In this document: piece by piece, positions 48,913-64,000 of the stretch
How positions within the stretch are numbered: the stretch's first letter is position 1
Layout: every line of letters begins with the position of its first letter
Source: Rhodamnia argentea
Taxonomy: Eukaryota > Streptophyta > Magnoliopsida > Myrtales > Myrtaceae
NCBI RefSeq assembly: GCF_020921035.1
Contig: NC_063155.1
Span: 18,309,311 to 18,373,310 of the forward strand
Direction of reading: 5' to 3'
DNA: 64,000 nt
Position numbers and translations under genes: made by a program
Notes under the pieces: model-generated
Databases searched by the model: none
What the model saw: the letters and a program-made list of their open reading frames with translations, nothing else
Told to the model about the DNA's origin: nothing

Positions 48913-50898
48913 TGTTGGGCACTGCGACTATAGTTTCTGCTGCTCCTCTTCTTCACCGTCATTTCCTGAAGTCCCTCGAAGTAATCGGTCGACTCCGTAT
49001 TTAGGAGTAGAGAGGGCAATACATCAAAGACTTCCGAATATTTGGTGTAGTTAACCAACTTGTTGCGTCCTATGCACCAGAAGAGATTTAGTCAGATGTA
49101 CAGCGCTTCACTTCTCAGCACTGAACAGGCTTTTCAGATACTTAGGGTTTTGCTGTCTGGTTTTTTTTTTTTTTTCAAATATATCTTTACCCGTGTCAAT
49201 CTTTCCATGGATACCAATTGTCCTTTCCATTGGTAATCTCACTGATATGAATTGTAATTCGTAACTCATTTTCTCGTCAAATGAATTTACTTTTCGTCAG
49301 TGAACTGTAGAATTGATGTAGTAGTATGGTCGTGCAAATCAGAAAGGTATCGATTGAAGAAGAAGATTACTAGTTGCCAGCGACAAATGAAACCATAGAT
49401 ATACTCTGTGAACTTATTTGGTGACTAATTAGTTTTTTGATGAAATCACAAGTAGCATGATTTACACGGTTTCTGTGGGGCGCAACAATTGCATCGTGTC
49501 GGCCGTGTCATGCCATCTTGAATCTATTCATGGTATCGTAAGACATTACAAGGTCTCTTATGCTTATAGCTTTGTGGTTTATGACTGTCACATGTTTTCA
49601 CACTAACGACAAGTTTCTCATAAAGTTTCGATTTCAGCGTGCCTTGTCATCAATTCGATTAATACAGAAGGGTAACCGATGAAATTTCTTTCTGGATGAT
49701 AGGCAAAAACTAAATGAAACCCAATGAATAAGCAACATAATAACCACATTAAGACTGATAGCTCCCATATTTACTTTGCTGTTGATGACACACTACAGTT
49801 TGGAAACTTGTACTTTGGTCTTTGAATTATCTTTTCCAATCTCCTTTCCAACAATAGTGAATAGTTTACCATCTTTGGCTAAACCCACCTATGCCGTGAG
49901 AATAAGTAGTAGGAAACCTATTCGCACCTCACCGTTTTACGTGAAACATGTAATAAGAACGGCGAGGAGTTGCGAAAAATCTTTGGCGAAAGCTTGCGAA
50001 GCAAGGGTTCTTTAATTGAATGATTTGATGATCGGAAAAATAGTCGAACATGTAAAATGTACCGGCTTTTGTTCTTATCAACCATAATACGATGGGAATA
50101 ATAGGGCTTTGTTTTCGTCTACGAGAAAGTACTTGAAATTATGCTAGATGTAGGTATGGTAATTCATTTTGTCGAAGCTAAATTCTTTAACAGCTGAAAG
50201 TGCTAGGACTTGCCTTAATTGTGGTGATAACAATTATTTTAGATTATGCATTTAATCCCAAGAGTCATCATATTTATGAAATTATGTGCGATCAAGTCAT
50301 TTAGATTTTTAATTTTTTTTTTCGAATTTAATCTTTTTTGGTTGGTGGTTAACTCTTTCTAGTCATTTGCCATATTTAAGTAATCTTATCATTTAAAATC
50401 GCTTACTTCCAAGATGAATTGATTCTGATTGTCAACAATGGATATTAATCCTTATCGATTCTCTAAATACCATTTATTTATAGAATATGAGTTATCATGT
50501 CGTATTAGGTTTCCAATATCGTCAATATATATCATGGCCCTCCATTTAGTATCACATTGCAGCAGGTATCTCTCTATTGTCACTATTGAGAACTCTTTCC
50601 AAACTTGCATACTTCCTTTCTCAAGCTTTTCTTCATTCACACAGGTACTTCAAACCAAACTATACAATTGGCAAATCAAATTGACATACTTGCAGCAGGA
50701 TTAGCAATTTACAGGACCTAACACGAAGGCAATCAGATTGCTTCTGCCCATCCCAGTGTCAGCTTTTTCTAAAGAAGCTGGTAATGACAGGAAAAAGAGA
50801 GACAGCTCTTTACAGACTTTCAATCAACTTCAGTATCAGCTGTACACAAGGAGAGTATGGACATCAATCCGTTCTTTGCTTATCTTGTGGACTGCTGC
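48913..50898. other. Convergent spacer between PAT17 and BON3, no gene
   Basis: Both genes end toward this stretch, so their 3' UTRs lie at its two edges. The middle is AT-rich. A plus-strand 91-codon frame at 50429-50704 has no signature. Confidence 0.5.
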
Positions 50899-56062
<5,164 letters not shown>

Positions 56063-56237
56063 TGTCTCTCTTTCTTGCAACCCCAATTTCAACTCCTTGG
56101 AAGATTCGATTCACACCCACGATCCCTCTTCGAAAACCCCTCGTCTGCCACTTGTCCCACTTTTTGAAAAGCCCCAATTCCACAGAATCTGCTTCTGGTG
56201 AAAATTGTCGCGCCCCCCTCTCTCTCTCTCTCTGCTT

Positions 56238-56245
56238 CTATATAG
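56238..56245 (-). promoter_or_regulatory. Possible TATA box of BON3
   Basis: CTATATAG lies about 176 bp upstream of the start codon, followed downstream in the gene's sense by a GA-rich leader. Position is plausible; nothing else supports it. Confidence 0.35.
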
Positions 56246-56249
56246 TCGA

Positions 56250-57964
56250 CAGAAACGCGAAAGCGCGTCGGGTCAGTTCCAAACCGTATAAAAGGAGCCC
56301 ACGTCGAAGGGAACGATAAATTTGTTTCCGTTTTTGGACGGGCCACGAGCGATCGGTACGGGAACGGAATCAAGATCGAAACTTTGCGCGAAGCTTGTTG
56401 CTATATATAGAGAGATACGAGGGCGATTCGACGCGGGATTAGGTTTTGAGTCGCACGCTGGACGCATTCCATGTTTGGTTATCCGTTTACGAGGACCATG
56501 ACCAGTTATTGGCATAGAGATCACGTTTGTCGAGGGAAGTTGGGGGAGAGAGATAAAGAAAGTAGACGAGGGAATGACAGAGAAAATGAGGATTGACCCA
56601 GAAGCTGTGCTGGGTTTGAATCGTCGTGGAAATCTCGGGGAAAGTGTTGGATGACCTCTGACCCTTGACGCCATGGGTCTTTCCATAAAGTCGATGGTTC
56701 GTTCAAAATTTTGGATTTTGACTTTGAATGTCTGAGAGGAGAGGGAAGAGTTGTCAAACCAAAAACGAGACACATGCTCTAAACTTTTGTTTAACATGGT
56801 CTTTGAATTTTTAATTTATTCAATATAATTATTCAATTTGATACGATATTCAATGAGATCATTTGAAATTTTAAAATATTTTCGTATAGTTTAGGGACCA
56901 TATTAAATATTTACTAATAATTTATAGATCATATTGAATAAATTAAAAATTTGAAGTGTGTTGGGGTATGGTTCGTATATATCCTATTGACAGGAAAGTA
57001 TGGGGTCTCGCCCTTCGATGAGAGAGTGGGGGTTTGGGACAACACCCTCCAGCTGCTAGATGGTTTTTATAATTTAAACCATAGTTTATTGGTAGTTTGA
57101 ACTTGGATCCATGAAAAGCTAAGCTACTATTTATATGTAGTTTCTTTCTTGAGTTGTAACAGAAGGGTGGGAGGAGTTAATTATGATGAAATCCTCTGTT
57201 AGATATACTTCTAATTTAAGGGTAAACCAGGATAAACCTTTGTATTTTGATTTCTCTTTCTCGCATTTACTTTATATTTAGTTGTATTTGTCCACCGAAT
57301 CCCAACAGTAAGCATAGTATGCCAAATTTCGAAAACCGCATTGCGGATATCAAATGTTAAGAGATGTCATTGCGCATTAAATCAAAGTTCAAAAATCATT
57401 TGTGCTATTTTCTTCAGCGAGATCGTTCCAAAATCTTTGTTGCCTATCATCATTTGAATGTCTGATAATCCAATTTTCATGAGCTTTCGTCATTACATGG
57501 ATTAAGCGGGCCACATGTGTCGATTTCATATCCACTATTGAAGCTCTCTACATTTTTATGTTCAGTCTTGTGTATGGAAAATTGTTGACATAATGACGCG
57601 GTTGCGTGCTCGCTTTCAATCCTTACAACATTATTTTAAAGCGTTATTTGTTTTAATTTTTAACTTAGCTAATTAGAAAAGATCACATGCTTATGCGTGC
57701 CTAAAAAATAAAATGAGATACGAGAACAATCTAAGTTTGAAAAAGATAGCACGTTCAATAATTTTTTTTTTAATTCAAAGTGACAGAAAAATGAGGGTTA
57801 GAAATTGGATCTCAATGATCTGGGCAAGGTTAGCCTTGCCGTGGGTTAGCGACTCCCCTCGGCCATCCCCCACCCCTCGCGGCCATTAATTGCGATGGTG
57901 GGGAGGTGGCGGCGAGGGCTTTCAAATTCTAGCCGCTGCAATTTTTTTAAAGTTTATTTAGCTT
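56250..57964. other. Intergenic, no supported gene
   Basis: A minus-strand frame at 56273-56797 (174 codons) has no motif and overlaps the presumed BON3 promoter. An AT-rich block at 56790-56990, with internal near-repeats of TTTAATTTATTCAATAT and its complement, looks like a small inverted-repeat element. A GC-rich patch near 57820-57930 lies just outside the Pack-MULE. Confidence 0.45.
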
Positions 57965-57974
57965 GTTGTTTAGT

Positions 57975-59295
57975 GGAAAAATTTTAAAAAAGGGCCTCAA
58001 GTGTCATCATTTTCTCAAATAAAGGTATTAAGTGGATTTCATTTCAATTAAGGGCCTGAAATGCTTTTTTTGTTTTAATAAAGGGCCTGACCAGTGACCA
58101 GGGGTGTTTTTATCTTTTTACATTTTCATCTCTCTCTGTGTCCATTAAAAGCATTTGATGATCCCATTTCCCACTTCACTGGTACTTCCCTGTCCATCTC
58201 CTGCCGTCCATCCCGCGTACTCCCCACCGCCTCGCATCGTCTTCGTCCACATATCCACCCCACTTGAACTCCCTCCGCTCGGAATGGCTGGTATGAATTT
58301 GAAGTTTCCTAGTTCTTCTACCTCCTGTTCAACCGCTCCGGCAAGAGTAGGGCCTTGGGATAGCCGCAACTCAGCCGCCCTCGAGAACATGGGGCTCGCG
58401 ATCGACTTGCTCGGCCGCGACGATCCTCCACCTTTGCTTGAGAACCTCATGCTTGACTCTGAAAGGGGGAAGAAGCCTCCTACTCCTCTCCGCTTGAAGA
58501 ACCACGACTTCATCCCCCCTGTAGTATCGGAACAAGAAGACCCTGGGCTTGGGCAAGGAGCCGAACGATGACATTCTCTTGCTCCAAAACCCTCTGGCGC
58601 CTTCCCCGTTGGTACCTCCATGGCGAGGCCGTCATGGGCTCCAGAACTAGCCTCTCCGAAGCCAAATGAGTACGATCGCTTCAGCAGGAAGTCCCTCACG
58701 TTGGTCGTTCGATCCTCCGATAACGGGTTCATCCTCTGAGATGATTGCTCTTTGACAATCTCCATGACCGCCGTCCCGTTCACGTGGTTGCTGTGGTGGC
58801 TGTTCGGGTTGTTGAGGCTGACTTTCGATGCCGCGAGCGATTTCTCGAGGATGATGTTGCGGAGGATTGCGTCCTTGTTGAGGCTCGGCTGTATCCTCAC
58901 CGGTCACTGCCATCAGAGGCATGAACGGCGATTCTAGCGGAAGGAATATCCCGGCGCGGTAGAGGGGGCAGTTGGCGTTTGTCCATGGTTTCAACATCCG
59001 GCTAGGCGGGAGGATGACCTTACCCTCGCCGGGGTTGGGCGGCTGGCTGGGCAAGGCTGCCCACCACGGCCACCGGCGAGACAAGGTGGAAGAGAAAAAA
59101 GGGCAAACATGAAAGAAAGAAAGGAAAAAAACAATACAAAAGAAAATAAAAAAAAGGTAAAAAGAAAAAAATGCTCCTGGTCAGGCTCTTTATTGAAACA
59201 AAAAAAGTATTTTAGGCCCTTAATTGAAACGAGGCCCACTTCGGATCCTTATTTGAGAAAATGATGATACTTGACGCCTTTTTTTGAAAATTTCC
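57975..59295. mobile_element. Pack-MULE-like transposon, 1321 bp, carrying a gene fragment
   Basis: Inverted arms of about 120 bp (57975-58094 and 59178-59295) share long phrases, for example ATCATCATTTTCTCAAATAA and TTTCAATTAAGGGCCT. Flanks are GTTGTTTAGT (57965-57974) and GTTGTTTATT (59296-59305), 9 of 10 identical, fitting the 8-11 bp targets of Mutator-like elements. Between the arms lies GC-rich sequence coding for part of a RING-H2 protein and no transposase. The arms are related to those of the 437-bp element at 10744. Element structure and gene-derived interior are the two defining traits of a Pack-MULE. Confidence 0.87.
58145..59000 (-). pseudogene. Captured, broken RING-H2 finger (ATL-type E3 ligase) gene fragment
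   Basis: The minus strand opens with WTNANCPLYRAG, the last part of a RING-H2 finger. The final zinc-binding Cys of NCPLCR is Tyr. It continues in another frame as VRIQPSLNKDAILRN and on to LLKRSYSFGFGE, MKSWFFKRRGVGGFFPLSE and SSMRF, which match the Ser/Arg-rich tails of ATL-type RING ligases. At least two frame breaks exist: one near 58895 after MPLMAV, and one at a G6 tract (minus strand, near 58515) where FGSLPKPRVFLFRYYRG passes into GMKSWFF. The N-terminal membrane segment and most of the RING are missing. It cannot make an active ligase. The parent gene is not in the window; the family is inferred from tail motifs. Confidence 0.65.
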
Positions 59296-59305
59296 GTTGT
59301 TTATT

Positions 59306-62300
59306 TTTTTTTAATTTTTTTTAACTTTTGGCTTTCTTTTTTTATTGTTGACTTGGTAGCTTCGGCGAGCCACATGGATGCCACGTCAGATTTCCAAATA
59401 AGCTCATCGGAGTTGGCACTGAAATAACCGTTTTTTAAAAAAATTGACACTTAAATGATCCAAAAAATAATATTGACACTAAAGTGAGCGCTATACACAA
59501 ATATTGGCACTCCTAATGTCCTTTTGCCCTTTATATTCTATTAATCAATTGTTTCGGCAAAATCGATTGAATTATACTTTTGATGAAAATACAAATATGC
59601 TCGAATAACTTAACCCCATCTCAAATTTTGTGCTCTCCAATGAAATATCTTAAGTTCATACTTTCACAAAAGAGGCGACTTATAAAATAAAACGAAGGAG
59701 AAAAGAGAGCGTCTTAACTACTACAAGAGTCGTACATGACATATAGATGCGGCGTCACACATCTAGCAGTTGATCCTTATTGACGAACTTGCTTAAATCT
59801 TACAACCAATGGAGTCACTTGATTGGAATGATAATCTCGAGTTAATATCACGTGCTTTGCCCCCCTAAACGTATTTCCATATTCCATGGGCCTTTTGTTC
59901 TATATTTGAGAATTTCTTGGTTGGGTTATACCTAAATCCAAAACAAAAGATCGTGCATTGCCCATTATAAAAGCGATTGAAAGAAGAGTGTAGTGTAGTG
60001 ATTAGAATAGTTCGACCAAAAAAAAAAAAGTGATTAGAATAAATGCACAAAGACAAATCTAATCATCATTTGATTACTGAAACTCATTTTGGTCTCTAGA
60101 GGATCTGATTTATATTCAAAATTTGGGTTACTCAGATTTTGAATTGAAGTTGATGTGGTCCACATGTTAATAAATGAATCCCAGTGTATCCTCCCATCAA
60201 GAGAGGCAGGCCAAAGAGCTTAGTGCCGGTATAATGTTCGAAAAACAACTCTGAAGGTGCCCAGGATGATAAAGAGGATCACTGACTAAATCATTTTGTA
60301 TAGATATCCTCAAGCACTCGCATTTTCGGTACAAACGATTAATAATGCGAACATTGCGAAGGGTGTTCAGCCTGAATGGACCAACAAGCCTTTGCAAGTC
60401 GACCACAATACGATGCTTTCGATCCATCATTCATGATTGGTCCGGATTTTGATCTAGATAGTGTTCTGGTCCGATCTTGCCGGTTGCAATAATTCGAGGT
60501 TTGATTGACCCATGATTGGCTGATCTTTCTGCAAATGATTTTATCCTTAAACTCTTCTCAAATGCACAAACTAATAGACAATAATGTTCGTACTACGCAA
60601 CGCACGTGATGTACAAGAAACGATAACGATCACGCAATCTAGGACATTATCCCTTACCAATCATTAAAATCCTGCTCATATAAGTACAATCAAACTGATG
60701 GCGATGGTGAATATAACATGAGGGTTCAATGTAGTCTCTTTTATTCCAAAAGCAATAAGCATTCGAAACAAGCTAGTCAGAAATCAGAATGACTTCAAGG
60801 CATGTCCTTCACCGAGTTTTGACAAACAACAATCAAATTAGCTAGAGTGCAGTGGATGAAGAAAATGGCAGTCCATAGCTGTGTGCTGGCAGCGCTACAG
60901 TACAAATCCAATAAAGTGTCACAACGCTGATTAAGCAGATTCCCCACAGGATTCATTCAATTCAGAATTAAAGGGAAGAAGAAACATAACAAAAAAGGGC
61001 CAAGCAGCCCTTGAGAACTTCGCCATGGAGCAAGATGATGATCAACAAAAGCTGAAGAGCTTGAATGCAACTTCTTCTGTATGGGGCGATCCCATTCCTC
61101 ACCTTATCGATTTCCAGCAACTGCAAGACATCATCAAGAATTCGGTATTTTGAGAGAAACGGCGGCAACAAATGAAGGACTTGGTTCATGATACAGAGTG
61201 GCACAGTGTTACATTGAACAGCTTTTAGAAGAATGCATACTGAAAGCTCTCTGTAAATGTGTGATACATTACATTTCTCAGAAAATAGGAAAGTTAGTGA
61301 AATTCTAAATTGGAGTGATTAAAGTTAGCATTTGGTGGACTAAACATGTTACGAATGGAGGAACAAGAAAGAACAAAAAGACTCAAGTGTTTGAAGGACT
61401 TGCTGCAAAATCCACAAAGTGAATACTAGAATTAAGTCTGTGACCTTGCAAGGGAACAACAATGCGATAAATACAAAATAATATTTCATATTTAAAATAT
61501 CTTGGAAATATATGGAATTATTGAGATACTCAAAAGTTAAGTCATGGATTATGTTCTTTCACATTGGTATTGGTAATATCAGTACTTTTCACTCCATTTT
61601 CCATCCATAGACAAATTATATACAATAACCATCAGCACAACTTTAATCAGAAATGCTGTACTCAACCAATTTTTCAAACATGAAGATCCTATTGCTCGTG
61701 GCAAATTATATATTGTGATTTTAACGTGGTCAACTTATCAATGATGTTTCGACCAAAGAAAAACTTATAAATTGCTGTTTTATCACATACAACATAAAAC
61801 TTGATTAGCTATATCCATAGATACAACATACGAATTCCTTTCTATGTAAATCCATTCATTGTGGGCATTAATTAGATGACATATATTTAGAAGTTGAAGA
61901 GAAGAAAGTATAAAATGTTTTAGGGCAAAAGCCCCAAAAAAACACAAAAATTATGCCAGCTGTGACACATATACCATAAACTTTTTTCCGTGACACAAAA
62001 AATCCCAAGCATGTACATGTGTGATATATTTATCCTCCGTCAAGATGTTAATTACGCAACCATTATGCTACACCAGTACATTATCAAGAAAACAACATAG
62101 AGAGGACATCTTAAACTAGAAAAAGAAAGAGACATTCAATGAAGCACCTGCCTACTGTGAATACCACATGTTGGCACAAAGATGCCTTGTCGAGAGGCAT
62201 CAACAACATGAACTAGAACGCTATTACAACACGGGTTGCAAAATGAAAGCAGCCACTTCAATTGTAGTGAGCACGACACCCGAAAGAAACAAACATTTTC

Positions 62301-62638
62301 CGTAAGACATGTCTAACTACCGAGACTCCTCAAGAGGAGTAGGAGTGGGCAAGCACGCGCAGCCACATGTAATAAAACCTCACAACATTCGAGGCCACAT
62401 TAACTGAGGTTATGCTAAGCAATTCATCAAACAGCTGGAATGCATGGGTGAGTAAGTGCCCAAAAGCCCCTAATCTTCTAATCATGTTATGATTCCTTTA
62501 TAATCCAATCAAATATTTTTCAATAAAGACCTACTTGATAACTCATATGAGCTAATACAGAACTCGAAGGGAACACAACTGTTCTTTCTAGGGACACCCG
62601 GTTCGGAGAGACATGATTAGGCGCGTAGAATTACCTCA
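59306..62638. other. Intergenic, no supported gene
   Basis: A repetitive block at about 59390-59520 repeats TTGGCACT and GACACTTAAATGATCC phrases and is probably a MITE. Minus-strand frames near 60197-60430 and 60968-61204 are unrecognised. Near 61925-62045, CCGTGACACAAAAAATCCCA resembles the 11623 TIR family. The last 500 bp may be 3' flank of the LRR fragment. Confidence 0.4.
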
Positions 62639-62656
62639 CCGACCGAATTCGGTCGG
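62639..62656. other. Perfect 18-bp palindrome CCGACCGAATTCGGTCGG
   Basis: A self-complementary sequence just 9 bp past the stop codon of the LRR fragment. It could form a GC-rich hairpin in a transcript's 3' UTR or mark a junction. No function can be assigned. Confidence 0.8.
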
Positions 62657-62664
62657 GATTTGTT

Positions 62665-63519
62665 TCACATCGATAAGGTTTGGATGGTGGTATTGAGGTC
62701 GCCCTCCCAACGCCATTCATCATCCCCGTCGGAGAGGACTACTTTGTCTAGTTGTGGTGTCCTCAAGGCACCCTTGCAGAATATATTCATCTTGGGGCAT
62801 TGCGTGACGACAACACGCACCAATGATGGGAACCCGAATGCGCAATTCGTGGGAGAGAAGCTCTCAAGGCTTGGTAAACAATCAAGTATCAACTCTTGCA
62901 ACTTGGGGAAAGAGATATCCTCTGCTCCATTTCCATGATCTGTTGTTACCACGTCTTCCATTGTACCACAATTTCTTAGGATTAGCCTAGTAAGGTGCAC
63001 CGGACTTGTCACAGCTGAGGAAGTCCCGATATGTACTAAACCAGCACAGTCCTCTACTTTTAATTGCTTCAATCTCTCGAATGGAGTTGGAGATGGAAAC
63101 ACGATTGACAAATTCGGGCAATTCCAAACCCACAGAGTTTCAATCTGTTTAAGGATTTCAGCCATTAAGGAGCCATCTTTCCAAAGTCGGCTCAGGTTAT
63201 ACAACTTATACAGTTGAAGTTGCTTCAAATTTCCAAGTGCCTTGAGAGGTCTTTCCATGTCGGTTAGACTTCCAGAGAGAGTAGCTCCCCCACATCCAAA
63301 CTTATCTTCTGGAAATATCTCCTCGAAAGAGCTACAACCCACACCAAGCCCTTCCAGGTTGGGAAATCTCCGGAGAAGGAAGTCGGAGGGAAAGGCGACA
63401 TTCTCATCGTGGTAGCATCCCAAACCCAGCCCTCTGAGATTGCGAAAGATGTAATGCTGCGGTATCATCACAACATCCTCCCTCGCTAATCTCAATATCT
63501 CCAATTGTGGAATGACCCG
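62665..63519 (-). pseudogene. Truncated NBS-LRR disease resistance gene, C-terminal LRR fragment
   Basis: About 285 codons of leucine-rich repeats in the style of CC-NBS-LRR proteins related to RPS2 and At4g27190. Repeats such as LGNLKQLQLYKLYNLSRLW, IETLWVWNCPNLSIVFPS, RLKQLKVEDCAGLVHI, LTRLILRNCGTMEDVV and LQELILDCLPSLESF are seen, with a C-terminal WRWEGDLNTTIQ. The frame is closed by TAA at 63520-63522 just before IPQLEILRLARED, and no acceptor splice site lies near it. The sequence upstream is AT-rich with no NB-ARC. I read it as a 5'-truncated pseudogene. A large upstream exon beyond 64000, joined through an unusual acceptor, is less likely. Such fragments are common near NLR clusters. 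Confidence 0.75.
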
Positions 63520-63522
63520 TTA

Positions 63523-64000
63523 GGAATGCGTTTGAATTAAGCCAACAAAAGTAAAATAAGGGGCACAACCATGACCTAATGACTAAAATGTCCTTCCATT
63601 TATTACGGAAAACAGAAATGTATGTTGTTAGTGGTTTGCCCAATGTTCAATCAAAGTATGTTTAGCGAATTTTGATGAAGACAGTTAATTTTTTTTTTTT
63701 CAATCATACTTGAGCTATTTCAATTGTCGACTATTTCAATCTGAAAGTTAGAATATGTGAATTTCAACAAGTTCTTACCAAAAACTTGAAACATAAAACT
63801 TACTTGTTTTACAAAATGGGGTTCCATATGTAGTCCATCGAGTAGATGCGCCCTCAATAGCAAGATGTTGTATTAATATGTTGCATTTTGTTTTCTAAGC
63901 AGCAGTTCGCATGTCTAATTTTTTTTTTAAATGACTCTGAGAAGAATGCATTCAAACTATAACGATTGATTGGGAATAAAATATCGGGTAAGCTAAGCAA
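63523..64000. other. AT-rich end of window, no gene seen
   Basis: Contains poly-T and poly-A runs and no coding signal. It could be an insertion that cut the LRR gene, but no transposon end is visible. Confidence 0.45.

Noticed and set aside
56273..56797. 174-codon minus-strand frame upstream of BON3
   Set aside because: No domain, low-complexity Ser/Pro/Arg content, overlaps the presumed BON3 promoter and leader. Best seen as chance.

Overview
The window is nuclear DNA from a flowering plant, most likely a woody dicot. Every gene has GT-AG introns, plant-specific families are present (GID1, BONZAI, ERD6-like, ATG18g, CC-NBS-LRR type), and the AT-rich intergenic space is packed with short non-autonomous transposons. 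The family profile would suit Myrtales, but nothing here proves that.

Layout from left to right. A 194-bp tandem duplication (201-588) is followed by a complete 18-exon ERD6-like sugar transporter on the minus strand (985-5805). From 5.9 to 16.4 kb there is no convincing gene, but a dense set of small elements: a MITE, three MULE-like elements with a common style of inverted ends, a 455-bp TIR element, a tRNA-derived SINE nested inside a MITE, and a hAT element with a perfect 8-bp target duplication. Then come an ATG18g-type autophagy gene (+, 16588-23582), an intronless tail-anchored coiled-coil gene (+, 26941-28821) and a GID1 gibberellin receptor (-, 31648-33370). A decayed retroelement or pararetrovirus relic with a zinc knuckle lies near 35.7 kb, and two more hAT-like elements lie at 39-41 kb. 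They are followed by a histone H2A.X gene (+, 41254-42224), a DHHC S-acyltransferase of the PAT17 type (+, 43532-48912) and a BONZAI3-type copine (-, 50899-56062). A Pack-MULE-like transposon carrying a broken RING-H2 (ATL-type) gene fragment occupies 57975-59295. The right end holds a truncated NBS-LRR leucine-rich-repeat fragment (-, 62665-63519).

The genes are independent single-copy style eukaryotic loci, not an operon or pathway cluster. They cover sugar transport, autophagy, hormone perception, chromatin and DNA damage signalling, protein lipidation and membrane or calcium immune signalling. I reconstructed all exon chains by hand from splice sites and reading phase, and they close without a frameshift in the six main genes.

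I found no undescribed system of the CRISPR or defence-island kind. The observations most worth following are the Pack-MULE gene capture, the nested SINE/MITE insertion, the two tandem duplications over splice donors in the BONZAI gene, and the zinc-knuckle relic.
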